Part shown: piece by piece, positions 15,143 to 25,438 of the stretch
How positions within the stretch are numbered: the stretch's first letter is position 1
How the letters are laid out: each line of letters opens with the position of its first letter
Source of the DNA: Pyxicephalus adspersus
Lineage: Eukaryota > Chordata > Amphibia > Anura > Pyxicephalidae
Assembly (NCBI RefSeq): GCF_032062135.1
Contig: NC_092859.1
Location: 156,773,301-156,837,300, forward strand
DNA length: 64,000 nt
Reading direction: 5' to 3'
Position numbers and translations under genes: made by a program
The notes under the pieces: generated by a model
Seen by the model: only the letters and a program-made list of their open reading frames with translations
What the model was told of the DNA's origin: nothing
The model's database searches: none

Positions 15143-16161
15143 ACTGTTTTTAAAACTTTTAACATTTTCCATTTTGGTATATCTTTGCCACATAAAATCT
15201 CTTTTTTTTACCCTTCTTATGGGGTTCTGTTTCTTTATATATTAATGTTAAAAGATGTGATTTTCTATGTCTTAGACTAAATCTTTTTATTTGCCTTCTC
15301 TTCTTTGATACCCAATGACATGCAATGAAACCTAAAAAAAATTTGTGTTTTTTGCACATGGTAAAGATTGATCTCATTCACAAAGCTAAGTGAATTCTGC
15401 ACAGAGTTAATTGACTTTGCTATGTGAACAGCCTCTATTCCGTTAGAGAAGCCTTATGTCAGCTTCTATACATTTCACCTCGCCGTTATTGCCATTCTTT
15501 TATATAAATCCATGTCTGGAATAAAAGGAGAGAGTGGTATGAAAGCAAACCTATAGAGAAAGTAAATATTTCCAGAAGGAATCTCAATCAGGCTTTAAAA
15601 AACAATTTCATATTGAAAATGTTCATTTATGATGACAATTGTACTTTGAGCGTGATACTTTGCTGATTCATATTACAGGTAACTATGGCAACAGGGGGTA
15701 AGGATGACATCACCACAAGGGGTCAGGCTACACTGAATTTTGAGATTTAGCCCTCTGCTCTGGTTAGGATTTGTCCTGTGCACCATCCCTATATTACCCG
15801 GTGCCGTCCTCATACAGCAGGAAATGCATCCATCATACCGGGTCATATGTATGCAAGAGATACTGTTTGTGGTACCCCTAGCAATCACAAAGTTGTCTCC
15901 TCAAATAATTTCTTGGATGTGACCCCAGAGTGGGGCTGGTTTGCTAAAGGAGTTCAGGTTGTTTACTTAGCAAAGTGAATTATCCCTCCGCAAAGGAACT
16001 TTCACTTATCTTAGGTCATGCAAAAATATGTGATATTTCCTTGCACAAGATTGGATGGTTGAAGTCAAAGCTTCAGTTCATTCACATAGCAGGGTGATTC
16101 GCTGTTTTTAAATAGATTATGTTAATACAATGGTAAATGAAGAGCCGATATCCAACCTATT
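15143..16161. other. No gene or clear repeat seen
   Basis: Non-coding sequence. Overlapping short ORFs around 15740-15978 show no family resemblance. Confidence 0.5.
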
Positions 16162-16333
16162 GGGTCTGATTTATTAAGGATCTTCAAGACTGGAGAAGAT
16201 CTAGAAGACTATCATGGAAGATCCAGCAAACCTGGAATAGATTTCCAAAATATCGTGCTATTATTTGGCATATTATGTTTTTTGGCCTGGACCAAATTCA
16301 TTCAAGGTTTGCTGGATCAACTATTTTTATCAT
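16162..16333. repeat. Palindromic MITE-like family, copy 4 (truncated)
   Basis: GGGTCTGATTTATTAAGGAT opens the element, and the body reaches 'ggtttgctggatcaact'. The expected right terminus is missing because the sequence switches to a LINE-type tail at about 16334. Confidence 0.75.
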
Positions 16334-16780
16334 TAAACAGTATTTATATAGCACCAACATATTACGCAGCGCTGTACATTAAATAGGGGTTGCAAATGAC
16401 AGACAGATACAGACAGTGACACAGGAGGAGGAGAGGACCCTGCCCTGAAGAGCTTACAATCTAGGAGGTGGGGGAAGTATCACACAATAGGAGGGGAGAT
16501 ATGGAATGGTGGGAAGTAGTGAGAGTTTAGGAGACAGAAGAAGACGGGTAGGTGAGGTTGAAAAGATGGGTTTTAAGGGATTTTTTTAAATGTGGAGAAA
16601 GTAGGAAGAAGCTGAATCGGAAACGAGTTTCAGAGAGTGGGGGCAGCCTTAGAGAAATCTTAGAGCCATGCATTGGAAGGGGTTATGAGTGAGGAAGTCA
16701 TTAGTACTTCATTGGAAAAGTAGAGAACGTGGCTAAGGGTGTAATTTGCGTATCAGGTCAGAAATGGTGGTAAATAAATA
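16334..16780 (-). mobile_element. LINE-type 3' end, reverse orientation
   Basis: Read on the minus strand, the segment ends 'cagcgctgcgtaatatgttg' followed by 'gtgctatataaatactgttt', the same tail as the L2-like element at 22300-22945. The shared part extends through 'cctcctattgtgtgatactt' to about 16570. The remainder (cgagtttcagagagtggggg and neighbours) looks like the upstream part of the same or a related repeat. It interrupts or abuts the truncated MITE copy on its left. Confidence 0.7.
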
Positions 16781-17984
16781 ATAAACATATTGTTCATTAA
16801 AAAATACTTTTTCCAGTAGTTATTTCCAATAAACTTGGCTAGATAGGTTGGTCACCAGTTGGTGAGGTCCCATAGTATGGGACATTTTCAGATGGTACTA
16901 TCAGTATTATTTTGTCTTTGGAAGTTTTCATATGCCATCGTCCTGTTCTGGTCTTTTGGTGTGTTCTTGTACCTTTGATGAGGAATGAGTGGCCTCCAGG
17001 TGTAGTTCCAATTTATTTATTGCTTTATGACATGTGTGAGCCTCTTCAAAAAGTGTCTGCACTCTATTTATTAGGAATTTCCAAAAACTAATTGCATCAC
17101 CCTCCTTTGCAATATGTTCCAAGAAGTGGAGTGTGGCTTTCACATATAACTGCATGCATCTAAAATCTATGTTTTTTTTTAATGAAAATTGTTAACATTG
17201 TAATCATTTTTTGATCAAGTTGGTAGATGTGATGGGAAATGTTCACACTGTTCCATCATTGGTGTTAGCTTATGCTACAAATGGCAGCAGCTATAACATT
17301 AGGTATGAATTATGCTGAGATTGAGTGATATCCTTTAAAACCTTCATAACAGAATGATGTCAGATCAAATCAGAGACTTGGAATTAAAATCCTGAGTCAG
17401 ATCAAGTCAATGACTACTCAGCCAATCCAGCCATTGGACAATGGCAGCTGTCATTTCCTGGTGGTGAGATTGGCAGAGCTGTACTATCCATGTCATTGAC
17501 AGGCTGGAATGGAAGTCATATTTCTCAAATTCTGAGTTCTTATATGAGATCAGAATAGCTCTCATTTGATTTAGAAGTGACTCTGTTCACAACCAACCAA
17601 CAGCCACCGTTGACAAGTTAGACCATGGATAATCCAGCCATGTTGAGTAGTGGATGTGTTGGTCCCATGATGGTTATAAGCACTAATGGGTAGGTTTGGG
17701 CAAAATCATGAAAACCAGGTGTAAGCAGCACCAGTGCTCACCAGACACCAGTCCCCAATCTAACACCGCCATCTTCGCCTTAGGCTAGCCCCCGCATAGC
17801 CAGAGGTCATACACGGGTAATCACTCCACCAGACGAGGTGCTCAGGGATAAAGACATGCAGCATACAATCACAGGGTCAGGAACAGGGAAAGTCAGCAAC
17901 ATTAAAATTAACGAATAAACACATCATTAGCAGGTCAGTCCAGCTTACCGCTATAATGGGCACTGGGGACTGGGAGCAGAGAGG
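16781..17984. other. No gene seen
   Basis: Non-coding. From about 17720 the sequence turns GC-richer (cgccatcttcgccttaggct) and leads into the dispersed repeat at 17985, so 17720-17984 may be the unshared left part of that repeat. Confidence 0.4.
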
Positions 17985-18190
17985 CTATAAAGTCCCAGCA
18001 GCCAATGGCAGGATGAAGCCAGGGACTAATCTGCTCCAAAATCCCCTTTAGCTGTGCACAGCCTCGGAATATGTGTTAGGGATGCTGAGAAGATACATCT
18101 CAGGCTGCACAGCTAAAGGGAAGCAGGGGATCCGGCTATTTCCTTGTTCTCCCTACTGCTGCAAGTGACACCACTAACACCAAGCCATAG
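17985..18190. repeat. Dispersed repeat shared with 23035-23230
   Basis: The block gccaatggcaggatg ... agccagggactaatctg ... agctgtgcacagcctc ... agatacatctcaggctgcac ... gctaaagggaagcaggg recurs at 23035-23230 in the same order and orientation. Within each copy agctgtgcacagcct is an imperfect palindrome and is inverted as aggctgcacagct. The family is not recognised. Confidence 0.7.
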
Positions 18191-19895
18191 GAAAGCCATA
18201 TTGTTGCATCCCACCACTGAGCTCTTTGCAGGCTGCAGCATTAGGAATAGCATGTTGTCTTTCCTCGAGGTCTGCAATGCTAGTTGGTGAGTAATGCAGG
18301 GGCGTAGGGGTGGGTTGGACTGGTGGTTGTTTTTAAACTTTCCAAAGCTTCACCACGCACGACACTTAACACCATGTTTTCTGTTGACTATCATTTTCCT
18401 ACTAACACATTTAGCGAGCAATTGGCTGCAATTGCAAAAAATAAGTATGATTTTTGTCTGGGAATCCAGTTCAAATGCCAGGTGCACATTACATCAGCCC
18501 TATTATTAGAGATCTGCTGACAGTGGAAGACCTCCTGCAGACATTTTGGCCAACAATGACTAATGACTTCTTTCTGTGTAATCATCTCATAATATTAACA
18601 TCAGCGGGGTACAAAGAGAAGGCATAAATATAGCACTAAATATATATGTACTATTCAGGGGCATAGCAACAGAGAGGGACAAAAATGGGAAGCTTCAAAT
18701 CCATGGAGCTGTATTAGACAAAAAGTGATCAGATATTTCATGGTCTACGTGTGATCAAATGTGTTTAGGACCTGAAGTCATATATATAGGACACAAATGG
18801 ATGGAGTCCTGCAAGTACTAGAGTCACTATTGATATCAGTCTCCGCTGGTCCCTGTACAGAAGAGCTGGGGAAGGAAGCAGAATAAGGATCAAATCAGTT
18901 CTGACATGGAAAAGGAAGCAGAATGACAAAGAGATGAACTCATCATTTTTCTGCTTCTCCTTTGACTGTCTAGTTACAGGCTGATGGAGGTCAACAAAGA
19001 CCTGGGCTCAGAGGGTTGGATGTGGGCTGAATAAAGCTGGCTATCAGGCTGGGGACATCTAGTGGCATAAAAAACATTGAAGGTGAATAGTAAATAAAAA
19101 TCTGTTGTTGTTGTAGCTTGTTACTTATATCTGGGTTCCTGCTTTGCGTATATCTAACACTAAAATAGTTTTGGATGCTTTGGATAGAGGAAAGGGATAA
19201 GACTTCTATCAAAGAAATTTGATTTTCATTGACTTAGTCTAGGTTTACACTTTGCTGCTGACATGCAGTAATGTGAAGGATAAAGCATACATTGCATGCA
19301 GTGTATGTTACATGTGTTAGCGTGTTGTGGTGATGTTCATTTTGGATATAAACCCCAATACTCCTGAGCTCCATACACACACTAGATTGTTGTTTCCTGT
19401 GACCATTCTGAGCAAAAATCACAAAATGTGTGCTCTGGTGTCCCCCAGTATTATGGAGGAGTCATTAGTAATGCAGCATGTTGGATCCCCAATGACAGCC
19501 AAAGCCACTGTAAGATCTACTCCTGCCGTGGGGTGCCTCTCCTATTTTCTTCTCCATTAAACATCACACAGGGATTGGGAAAAAGTCAAGAATTTGTATC
19601 ACCCAAAATTTGAATATTTATGGTGATAATTGATTCTGTGTATTGATCCCAAAGCCAAGCAGCTCAACATGCATGCGTTGCAACACACCACACCGCATAT
19701 TGGTGTATTATGGCACATTGTGGTGATCTTCATTGGAAAAAGTAGTCCGGCCCATCTTACAACCACTGTGACGCACCACCACCCCTACTTTTTAGGACAA
19801 GCTTCTCAAACCCAACACATTAACGCCTGCAAAATTTAAGGATAAGTTCAATTTTAGATAGATTGTAAACTACAGCAGTGTATTGCAGCGCCATA
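18191..19895. other. No gene seen; possible hAT-type termini
   Basis: Two starts of the form CAGGGGC(G/A)TAG occur at 18298 and 18656, reminiscent of frog hAT-type termini. Matching right ends were not found, so they are not called as elements. No coding potential is seen. Confidence 0.35.
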
Positions 19896-20119
19896 GGCCC
19901 TGATTTATTAAAGTTCTCCAAGGCTGGAGAGAATACACTTTCGGCGGTGAATCTGGGTGATCCAGCAAACCTGGAATGGATCTGGTCCAGAATTGAAAAC
20001 ATTTGCTAACAAATAGCTAATGACATTTAGGAACTCCATTCCAGATTTTCTGTATCACCCAGCTTCACTGATAAAAGTGTATTCTCTCCAGCCTTTGAGA
20101 ACTTTAATAAATCAGGGCC
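19896..20119. repeat. Palindromic MITE-like family, copy 5 (best preserved)
   Basis: GGCCCTGATTTATTAAAG at the left and CTTTAATAAATCAGGGCC at the right are perfect inverted termini, and the palindrome continues inwards (ctccaaggctggagagaata against tattctctccagcctttgag). The core is 'atttgctaacaaatagctaa'. ATA flanks both ends (19893-19895, 20120-20122). It has no coding capacity. Confidence 0.92.
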
Positions 20120-20438
20120 ATAGTGTCCAACTGTGTTTTCTACAGCTCCAATTCAACTGAGTGGGGAAGGCCAAGAACCATTTTGTGCACGTTTGTATGT
20201 GGTAGCACTTGCATTGCAACAGTGGTAGGGTTGCCAGGATGTTGCTTCTAGTTGTGAGATGGATTTTCCTCTACTGGAACAAGAACCACAATGCAAACAC
20301 ATAAGCACAAACAATGTTTAAAAACACACTGACCTATGGTGAAGGGTGGCACTCCTGGGTGCATAACAGTTTGCTACATGTCCAGGAATGACAAACCCTA
20401 CAGTTTTATCTGAAATAGTCCTTAATGCAGATAGAAAT

Positions 20439-20863
20439 TTAAATCAAGTGGGTCCTTTATTCCGGAAGGGACAGATGAAGTCCTTTCTGCAATAAAATAA
20501 CCCTAACTACCTAAATTAATTTTTTTAAATACACTCACCTGTCCTCGGTCATGGGCCCTGATATCTTTTTCTTCTCATCTTCCTGGTTCTGATCTTGGGT
20601 TATCTTTTGATTTTTTGGGTCCGTACGATGTAACTCCTGCACATGTGCATTGGAGTTTATTCAGTCCTGTTGGCCCTAAGGAAAGCCGGTGTACAGAGCA
20701 GATCTTGGCCACATGGGCTGTGCATGGGCAGCTCCGGTTTTTTTATATCAGGTGATCAGACAGGTAAGTCTGATTTCTTACAAAGGTGACATTGATTGTC
20801 CCTTCTGCAGAAATGAATCTACCTGATTGCATGTTTTTTTGCAAGAATATATTTTCACTTTAA
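20439..20863. repeat. TTAA-associated non-autonomous element (candidate)
   Basis: TTAAATCAAGTGGG at the left and TTTTCACTTTAA at the right are rough inverted ends bounded by TTAA. The 3' part (ccttctgcag ... cctgattgcatgt ... ttttcactttaa) aligns with the ends of 51135-51452 and of the hairpin element ending near 49566. TTAA targets are typical of Kolobok and piggyBac superfamilies; I cannot choose between them. Confidence 0.45.
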
Positions 20864-22299
20864 ACCCAACTTATGGGTGATTTCCAGGCTCGGTCATGGG
20901 AATGTGACAATAAGAGATAAAAGGCAGTTTTAACATAGCTCCAAAATATTAAATAAAAGTAAATTTGGAACCCAACGTTGGAGTGGTATTATAGAATAAA
21001 TTAGCAGATTAGAAGGTAAATAGAAATAAAAGTGGAATTATATATGAAATGTCTGTTGATTTAGGCTGGAGAGTCGGGCAAGTGTTAAGCACATGGCTGC
21101 ATGTCCAGGATGGCACTGCCGGTGGTTTCATTTAAACGCCAATTCATTTATTTACTGGCCTCAGTCAAGGTTGGAAATATGGCCGAGTACAGCGCCGCTT
21201 CCATTCTTAACCTCCAAATGTCAATAGGTCATTGGCAAAGGGTTAGACAATCTCCACTTGTTGCCATGGAAAGAAAAAAAAAGACTGTGCCAGTTAACAA
21301 GCATTCTCCATGAATACTAATGGTTTATTTCCAAACGGTGCTGAATTACTGAAACAGCCAAGGCACTAGCTGTGTCATCTACATAGACATTAGCAGCTTC
21401 AGTAAGGGCAGTTTTAACCCTTTGTTCCCCTGGCATCGTGCCACGCTGCCGATTATACACTAGGAGCAAAAAGGAAGTTAACGGGACGCTGGGTAATAGC
21501 GGATAATGAAGCAGAAATCCCATTACAAGTGGGGAATACATAAAGGCATTGTGGTTTATTCACTAAAGTGCCACAGCCATTATCAGGCTGTAATACCATT
21601 CGCTTAAATGCCCTTTAAGTATTGATAATGACTCTGATCCATAACAAATGTATTCCATAATCATATGCTGTCTTGTGGGGAGAGCGGTGACCTTATATAT
21701 AAGATTATGTCCCTTTACATTTGGATCTATCGTTCACTTAATGCCGCTTAAGAGCCTGGAGTTTGAAACAGACAGCGGTCCCCTGATACCATCCAATATT
21801 GTGCAGACAATTGGCTGCGCTCTGCCCTTAACCCTTTCTACTCCTGCGCTGCATCATGTTCCTCTTCCTGTACATGGCGATTACACGTATTTACAGCCAA
21901 AAGCGGCTTTGCTCAGCACAGCTTCCAGATTTTTTTTTGCTTGCGGGCTAATTAAAATGATTATTTGGCTTTAGTCAATTATTGTTCCAAGCCGGGCTTT
22001 TATTAGAGACTTTATTAACACGGCGCAATCTTTCTGTCAAAATACAGAGTTCAGTTTCAGGTCTGCACTGGTTGGGGGTACGGGAAGCTTCATTTAGGCC
22101 TTTGGAAATACGGCCCCAAATTAATATTAGGAGCATTGAGACCCCTGGACACCTATCCTGGTTTTCGGAGGCTTCTGATGATCCCCTCACAAGCAGGTTT
22201 ATATGAATTACCTTCAATGCTCTACACATGTGGGACTGTGTATGAAGGGAAAGCATGATGAACATTTATTACCTACACATATGCTGCAGCCAGACGTAT
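20864..22299. other. Non-repetitive non-coding DNA, candidate conserved region
   Basis: From about 21060 to 22200 the sequence lacks the dispersed repeats seen elsewhere and has a balanced composition with patches such as tgccatggaaag and gggctaattaaaatgattat. No ORF resembles a protein. It is a candidate for conserved non-coding sequence on appearance only. Confidence 0.3.
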
Positions 22300-22945
22300 C
22301 CATATTTCCCACCTCTCCTCTTATGCTGCTTCTCTCTGTAGTTTTTCTTCATTGGATTCTATTTCATCTGGGAATCAGATTCAAGCTCCTGTTCTTTGCC
22401 TTCAAATCCCTCCACAACTCTTGCCCCACCTATCTTTCTGATAGCAAAATACCCCCCAGGCGCTCTCTTCACTCCTTCAAAGACCTACTAATGACTTCCT
22501 CTCTCATAACCTCGTCACACGCACGGCTCTAAGACTTTTCTAGAGCTGCCCCAACTCTCTGGAATGGTCTTCCTCATCCTGTTCAGCTTGCTCCTACTTT
22601 CTGCTCATTTAATAGAACACCTAAAACCCAACACTTCAACCTCACCTACCCGTCTTCTTCTGTCTCTTAAAACCTCACTACTTCCCACCATTCCATATCC
22701 CCCCTCCTATTGTGTGATACTTCCCCCACCTCTTAGATTGTAAGCTTTTCTGGGCAGAGTCCTCTCCTCCTCCTGTTTCATTGCGTCTGTCTGTCATTTG
22801 CTCTTCGGGGCAGGGTCCTCTCCTCCTGTATCACTGTCTGTATCTGTCTGTCATTTGCAATCCCTATTTAATGTACAGCGCTGCATAATATGTTGGCGCT
22901 ATATAAATACTGTTTATTAATAATAATAATAATAATAATATTAAT
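22300..22945 (+). mobile_element. L2-like LINE, 3' end (reverse transcriptase remnant plus tail)
   Basis: Translation around 22345-22500 gives LHW...RFKLLFFAFKSLHN followed by PTYLSDS and RSLHSF, the C-terminal signature of L2/CR1-type reverse transcriptases. A shifted frame near 22548 gives AAPTLWNGLP, the next conserved block. The reading frame is broken and the 5' part is missing, so it is a dead fragment. The 3' UTR ends 'ttggcgctatataaatactg' and a (TAA)n tail at about 22917-22945, usual for this group. Confidence 0.8.
22917..22945. repeat. (TAA)n microsatellite
   Basis: About eight units of taa form the tail of the L2-like element. Similar AT-rich tracts follow to about 23030. Confidence 0.9.
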
Positions 22946-23034
22946 ATTTGCAACCCTTTTAAAATGTACAGCACTAATTAAATACAGATTATTAATAATT
23001 ATAATAATAATTATTATATAATATAATATAAAAA

Positions 23035-23230
23035 GTCCCTGCTGCCAATGGCAGGACAGGATGGAGCCAGGGACTAATCTGGTCCCAAAATACCATTCAG
23101 CTGTGCACAGCCTCAGAGTTTGTGCTGGGGATGCAGAGAAGATACATCTCAGGCTGCACAGCTAAAGGGAAGCAGGGGATGCTGCTATTTCTTTGTTCTC
23201 CTTGCATGGTGTGATACTGCGGTAGCGCAC
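23035..23230. repeat. Dispersed repeat shared with 17985-18190
   Basis: Same blocks in the same order as the copy at 17985 (ccaatggcagga, agccagggactaatctg, agctgtgcacagcctc, gatacatctcaggctgcac, gctaaagggaagcaggg). The left edge follows the AT-rich DNA after the LINE tail. Confidence 0.7.
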
Positions 23231-23296
23231 AGCATGGGATTGCTGGACAGATAAATGTCTCCTAATACTGAGCACCTAGAGGTCCCTCACAAACTA

Positions 23297-23837
23297 CCGT
23301 ATTTTTCGGACCATAAGACGCACTTTTTTTCCCCCTAAAGTGGGGGGAAAATCAGGGTGCGTCTTATGGTCCGAATGCATATTTTTTTACTTACCTGTAT
23401 CCCCGCCGGTCCCCGCAGCCAGTGTCCTCCTCTGTGTTCCTGTGTCCCAGCGTGCGGCACTTGTGCCCGCCCACGAAGGCGGCGCCGATTGGTTTGATGA
23501 ATGCCGATCGGCGCCGCCTTCATGGGCGGGCACAAGTGCCACATGCTGGATCTCAGGGAAACACAGAGGAGGAACACAGACAGAGGCAGATAGCAGCCAA
23601 TGTCTGTGTTCCTCCTCTGTGTTCCCCTGTGTCCCAGCGTGCGGCACTTGTGCCCGCCCATGAAGGCGGCGCCGATTGATTTGATGAATGCCGATCGGAG
23701 GCGCCTTCATGGGCGGGCACAAGTGCCGCACGCTGGATCTCAGGGGAAATCAAATGAATTTTTTTTTTCTTGTTTTCCCGTGCGGAAAACCTGGTGCGTC
23801 TTATAGTCCGGAGCGTCTAATGGTCCGAAAAATACGG
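23297..23837. mobile_element. TA-flanked transposon-like element of nested palindromes
   Basis: CCGTATTTTTCGGACCAT at the left and ATGGTCCGAAAAATACGG at the right form terminal inverted repeats, with one mismatch visible. TA lies on both sides (23295-23296, 23838-23839). The left end folds on itself (ccataagacgcac ... gtgcgtcttatgg). Inside are two GC-rich hairpins with about 42-base arms, 23448-23489/23507-23548 and 23635-23676/23694-23735, which are tandem copies 187 bases apart. There is no transposase ORF. A TA duplication would suit Tc1/mariner-type mobilisation, but TA could also be part of the terminus. Confidence 0.8.
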
Positions 23838-23839
23838 TA

Positions 23840-24616
23840 TACATTTATCAGTGGATTGTTTTTTTCACATTTTTACAGGACGTCTATTTTAATCAAATAT
23901 TGCCAAACTATGCCACCTAGATGAAAATAAGTCGGTATCTTTCACAGTGTTTAAAGTTTGTAATCATGCCCTGGAAAGTACTCTGTTGAGACCTCATTAG
24001 AGGAAGACCCTGAGACTTCTCCCCGTGTAACTGAGCACCGTGGGGCACAGAGACACAGAAAAGTATTGTGTAATCCCCACTCATCTGAACGTAAGAAGAT
24101 CTTAAGACTTTTGATCATCGATGTGTTTGAAAACACACAAGCCTTACTTGAGTAGTACAGCTGATCCCATTAGCAGAATATCTTACTTTTACTAGGAAAA
24201 TAGAACTGAATGACTGCATGGAACTCAAGGAAATGTGTGATATGCACTCCATCCCTAATGGCAGTGACAAAGACTACAATGCCGATTAGAATTGGTTGCA
24301 ACTAACAACCCAACCCTTCGTTACTACAGCAAACAATTGATGTCATTTACTGATTTATCTGAAAGTAGAATGGCCAATCATCACATTTTTACTATAAAAA
24401 AGGATAGATAACCCTTTATTTAATGGAAAAAAGGTGTTGTTTTTTATTGCCACGGTGGTAAAGACTAAATGAGAAGCCTGCAGCCTCCATACGTCACATA
24501 TCCCAGGAGTCTGTGTGCTGCTCCTTCTAAACATGCCCGGTCTCTGAGATACATTTATCCTTTTTTTTCTAATAACAGACTTTTAGTTTATTAACCAAGC
24601 CATGTTTGTATATAGA
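23840..24616. other. No gene or clear repeat seen
   Basis: Ordinary AT-rich non-coding DNA. Confidence 0.5.
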
Positions 24617-24837
24617 GAGCTTGATTTATTAAAGCTCTTCAAGACTGCAGAAGATAGACTATCACGAGAGAACCTGGGGACACTGCAAACTTGGAATGAA
24701 TCTGGTTCATGAATATAATCATTTGCTAACTTTTAGCAAATGATTTTTAAGAAATCCATTCTAAGTTTGCTAGATCACCCAGGATCTCCCATGATAGTCT
24801 ATCTTCTCCATTCTTGGAGAGCTTCAATACATGGCCC
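24617..24837. repeat. Palindromic MITE-like family, copy 6
   Basis: Starts GAGCTTGATTTATTAAAG, ends GAGCTTCAATACATGGCCC, with the usual centre 'catttgctaacttttagcaa'. AGA flanks both ends (24614-24616, 24838-24840), again a 3-bp duplication. Its right end is 14 bases from the next element. Confidence 0.85.
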
Positions 24838-24851
24838 AGAGTAGCAAAATG

Positions 24852-25438
24852 CGGTGTTACTCAACCTTTCGTCACAGGAGAGAACCATTGAAATTACTTT
24901 CAGGGCTTCAGGGAACCCCTTCTGTAATTACTATACCCACAGCTCACAATACATTAATGTGATGGTCAGTGGGAAGAATGTCTCTAACATTGCCAGCTAT
25001 TGTAAAGAATGTCACCCTTAAGCTACGTACACATGTCCAATGGTTCTCGTCTGATTATCAGCTCGGGGTCGATATCGGACGAGAATCTGGCGTGTGTACA
25101 GCTCCCGTCATCCATCGGCCGAACGACCGTTCTGGAGGATCCATGGATGATGGACAACGAACAATCCTAATGCAAGGGAAGGGGCAGAGTGTGCAGCGGG
25201 TGCCGCTTCGTCGCTCTCCCCCTCCCCTCTCCATTGAGCAGAATGGTGCTGTATGTACAGCGCTCGTTCATACATCTTGAAGTCCTTAGTTGTTGGAAAG
25301 GATCGTGAATAATCCTTTCCAGCGACAATAAATACACATGTGTATGCAGCTTTACAGATAGCCAAGAAGATCATTGGTGTCACTTAAACTGACCTGAAAA
25401 GCACAAACCTCTGGAGGAACCTTGGTTGGGAATCACTG
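24852..25438. mobile_element. hAT-like element B, split by a nested insertion
   Basis: The outer element begins cggtgttactcaacc and ends ggttgggaatcactg, inverted relatives of the family end CAGTG(T/A)TTCTCAACC. The body (agctcacaatacatt, attgccagct, gatagccaagaagatcattg) matches 30852-31142. It is interrupted at 25020/25352 by another element; without it the copy is about 253 bases long. Flanking 8-mers no longer match. Confidence 0.75.
25021..25351. mobile_element. Nested 331-bp element with TTA duplication (Harbinger-like)
   Basis: AGCTACGTACACATGT and ACACATGTGTATGCAGCT are imperfect inverted termini. The host repeat reads cccttacagatagcc when empty (31010-31030) and ccctta[element]ttacagatagcc here, so TTA is the duplicated target. 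A 3-bp TTA duplication is the hallmark of PIF/Harbinger elements. There is no coding capacity. A relative lies at 61569-61852. Confidence 0.8.

Noticed and set aside
23335..23924. Several ORFs on both strands of about 70-115 residues
   Set aside because: They are translations of the palindromic GC-rich element; opposite strands give similar peptides, as expected from inverted repeats.
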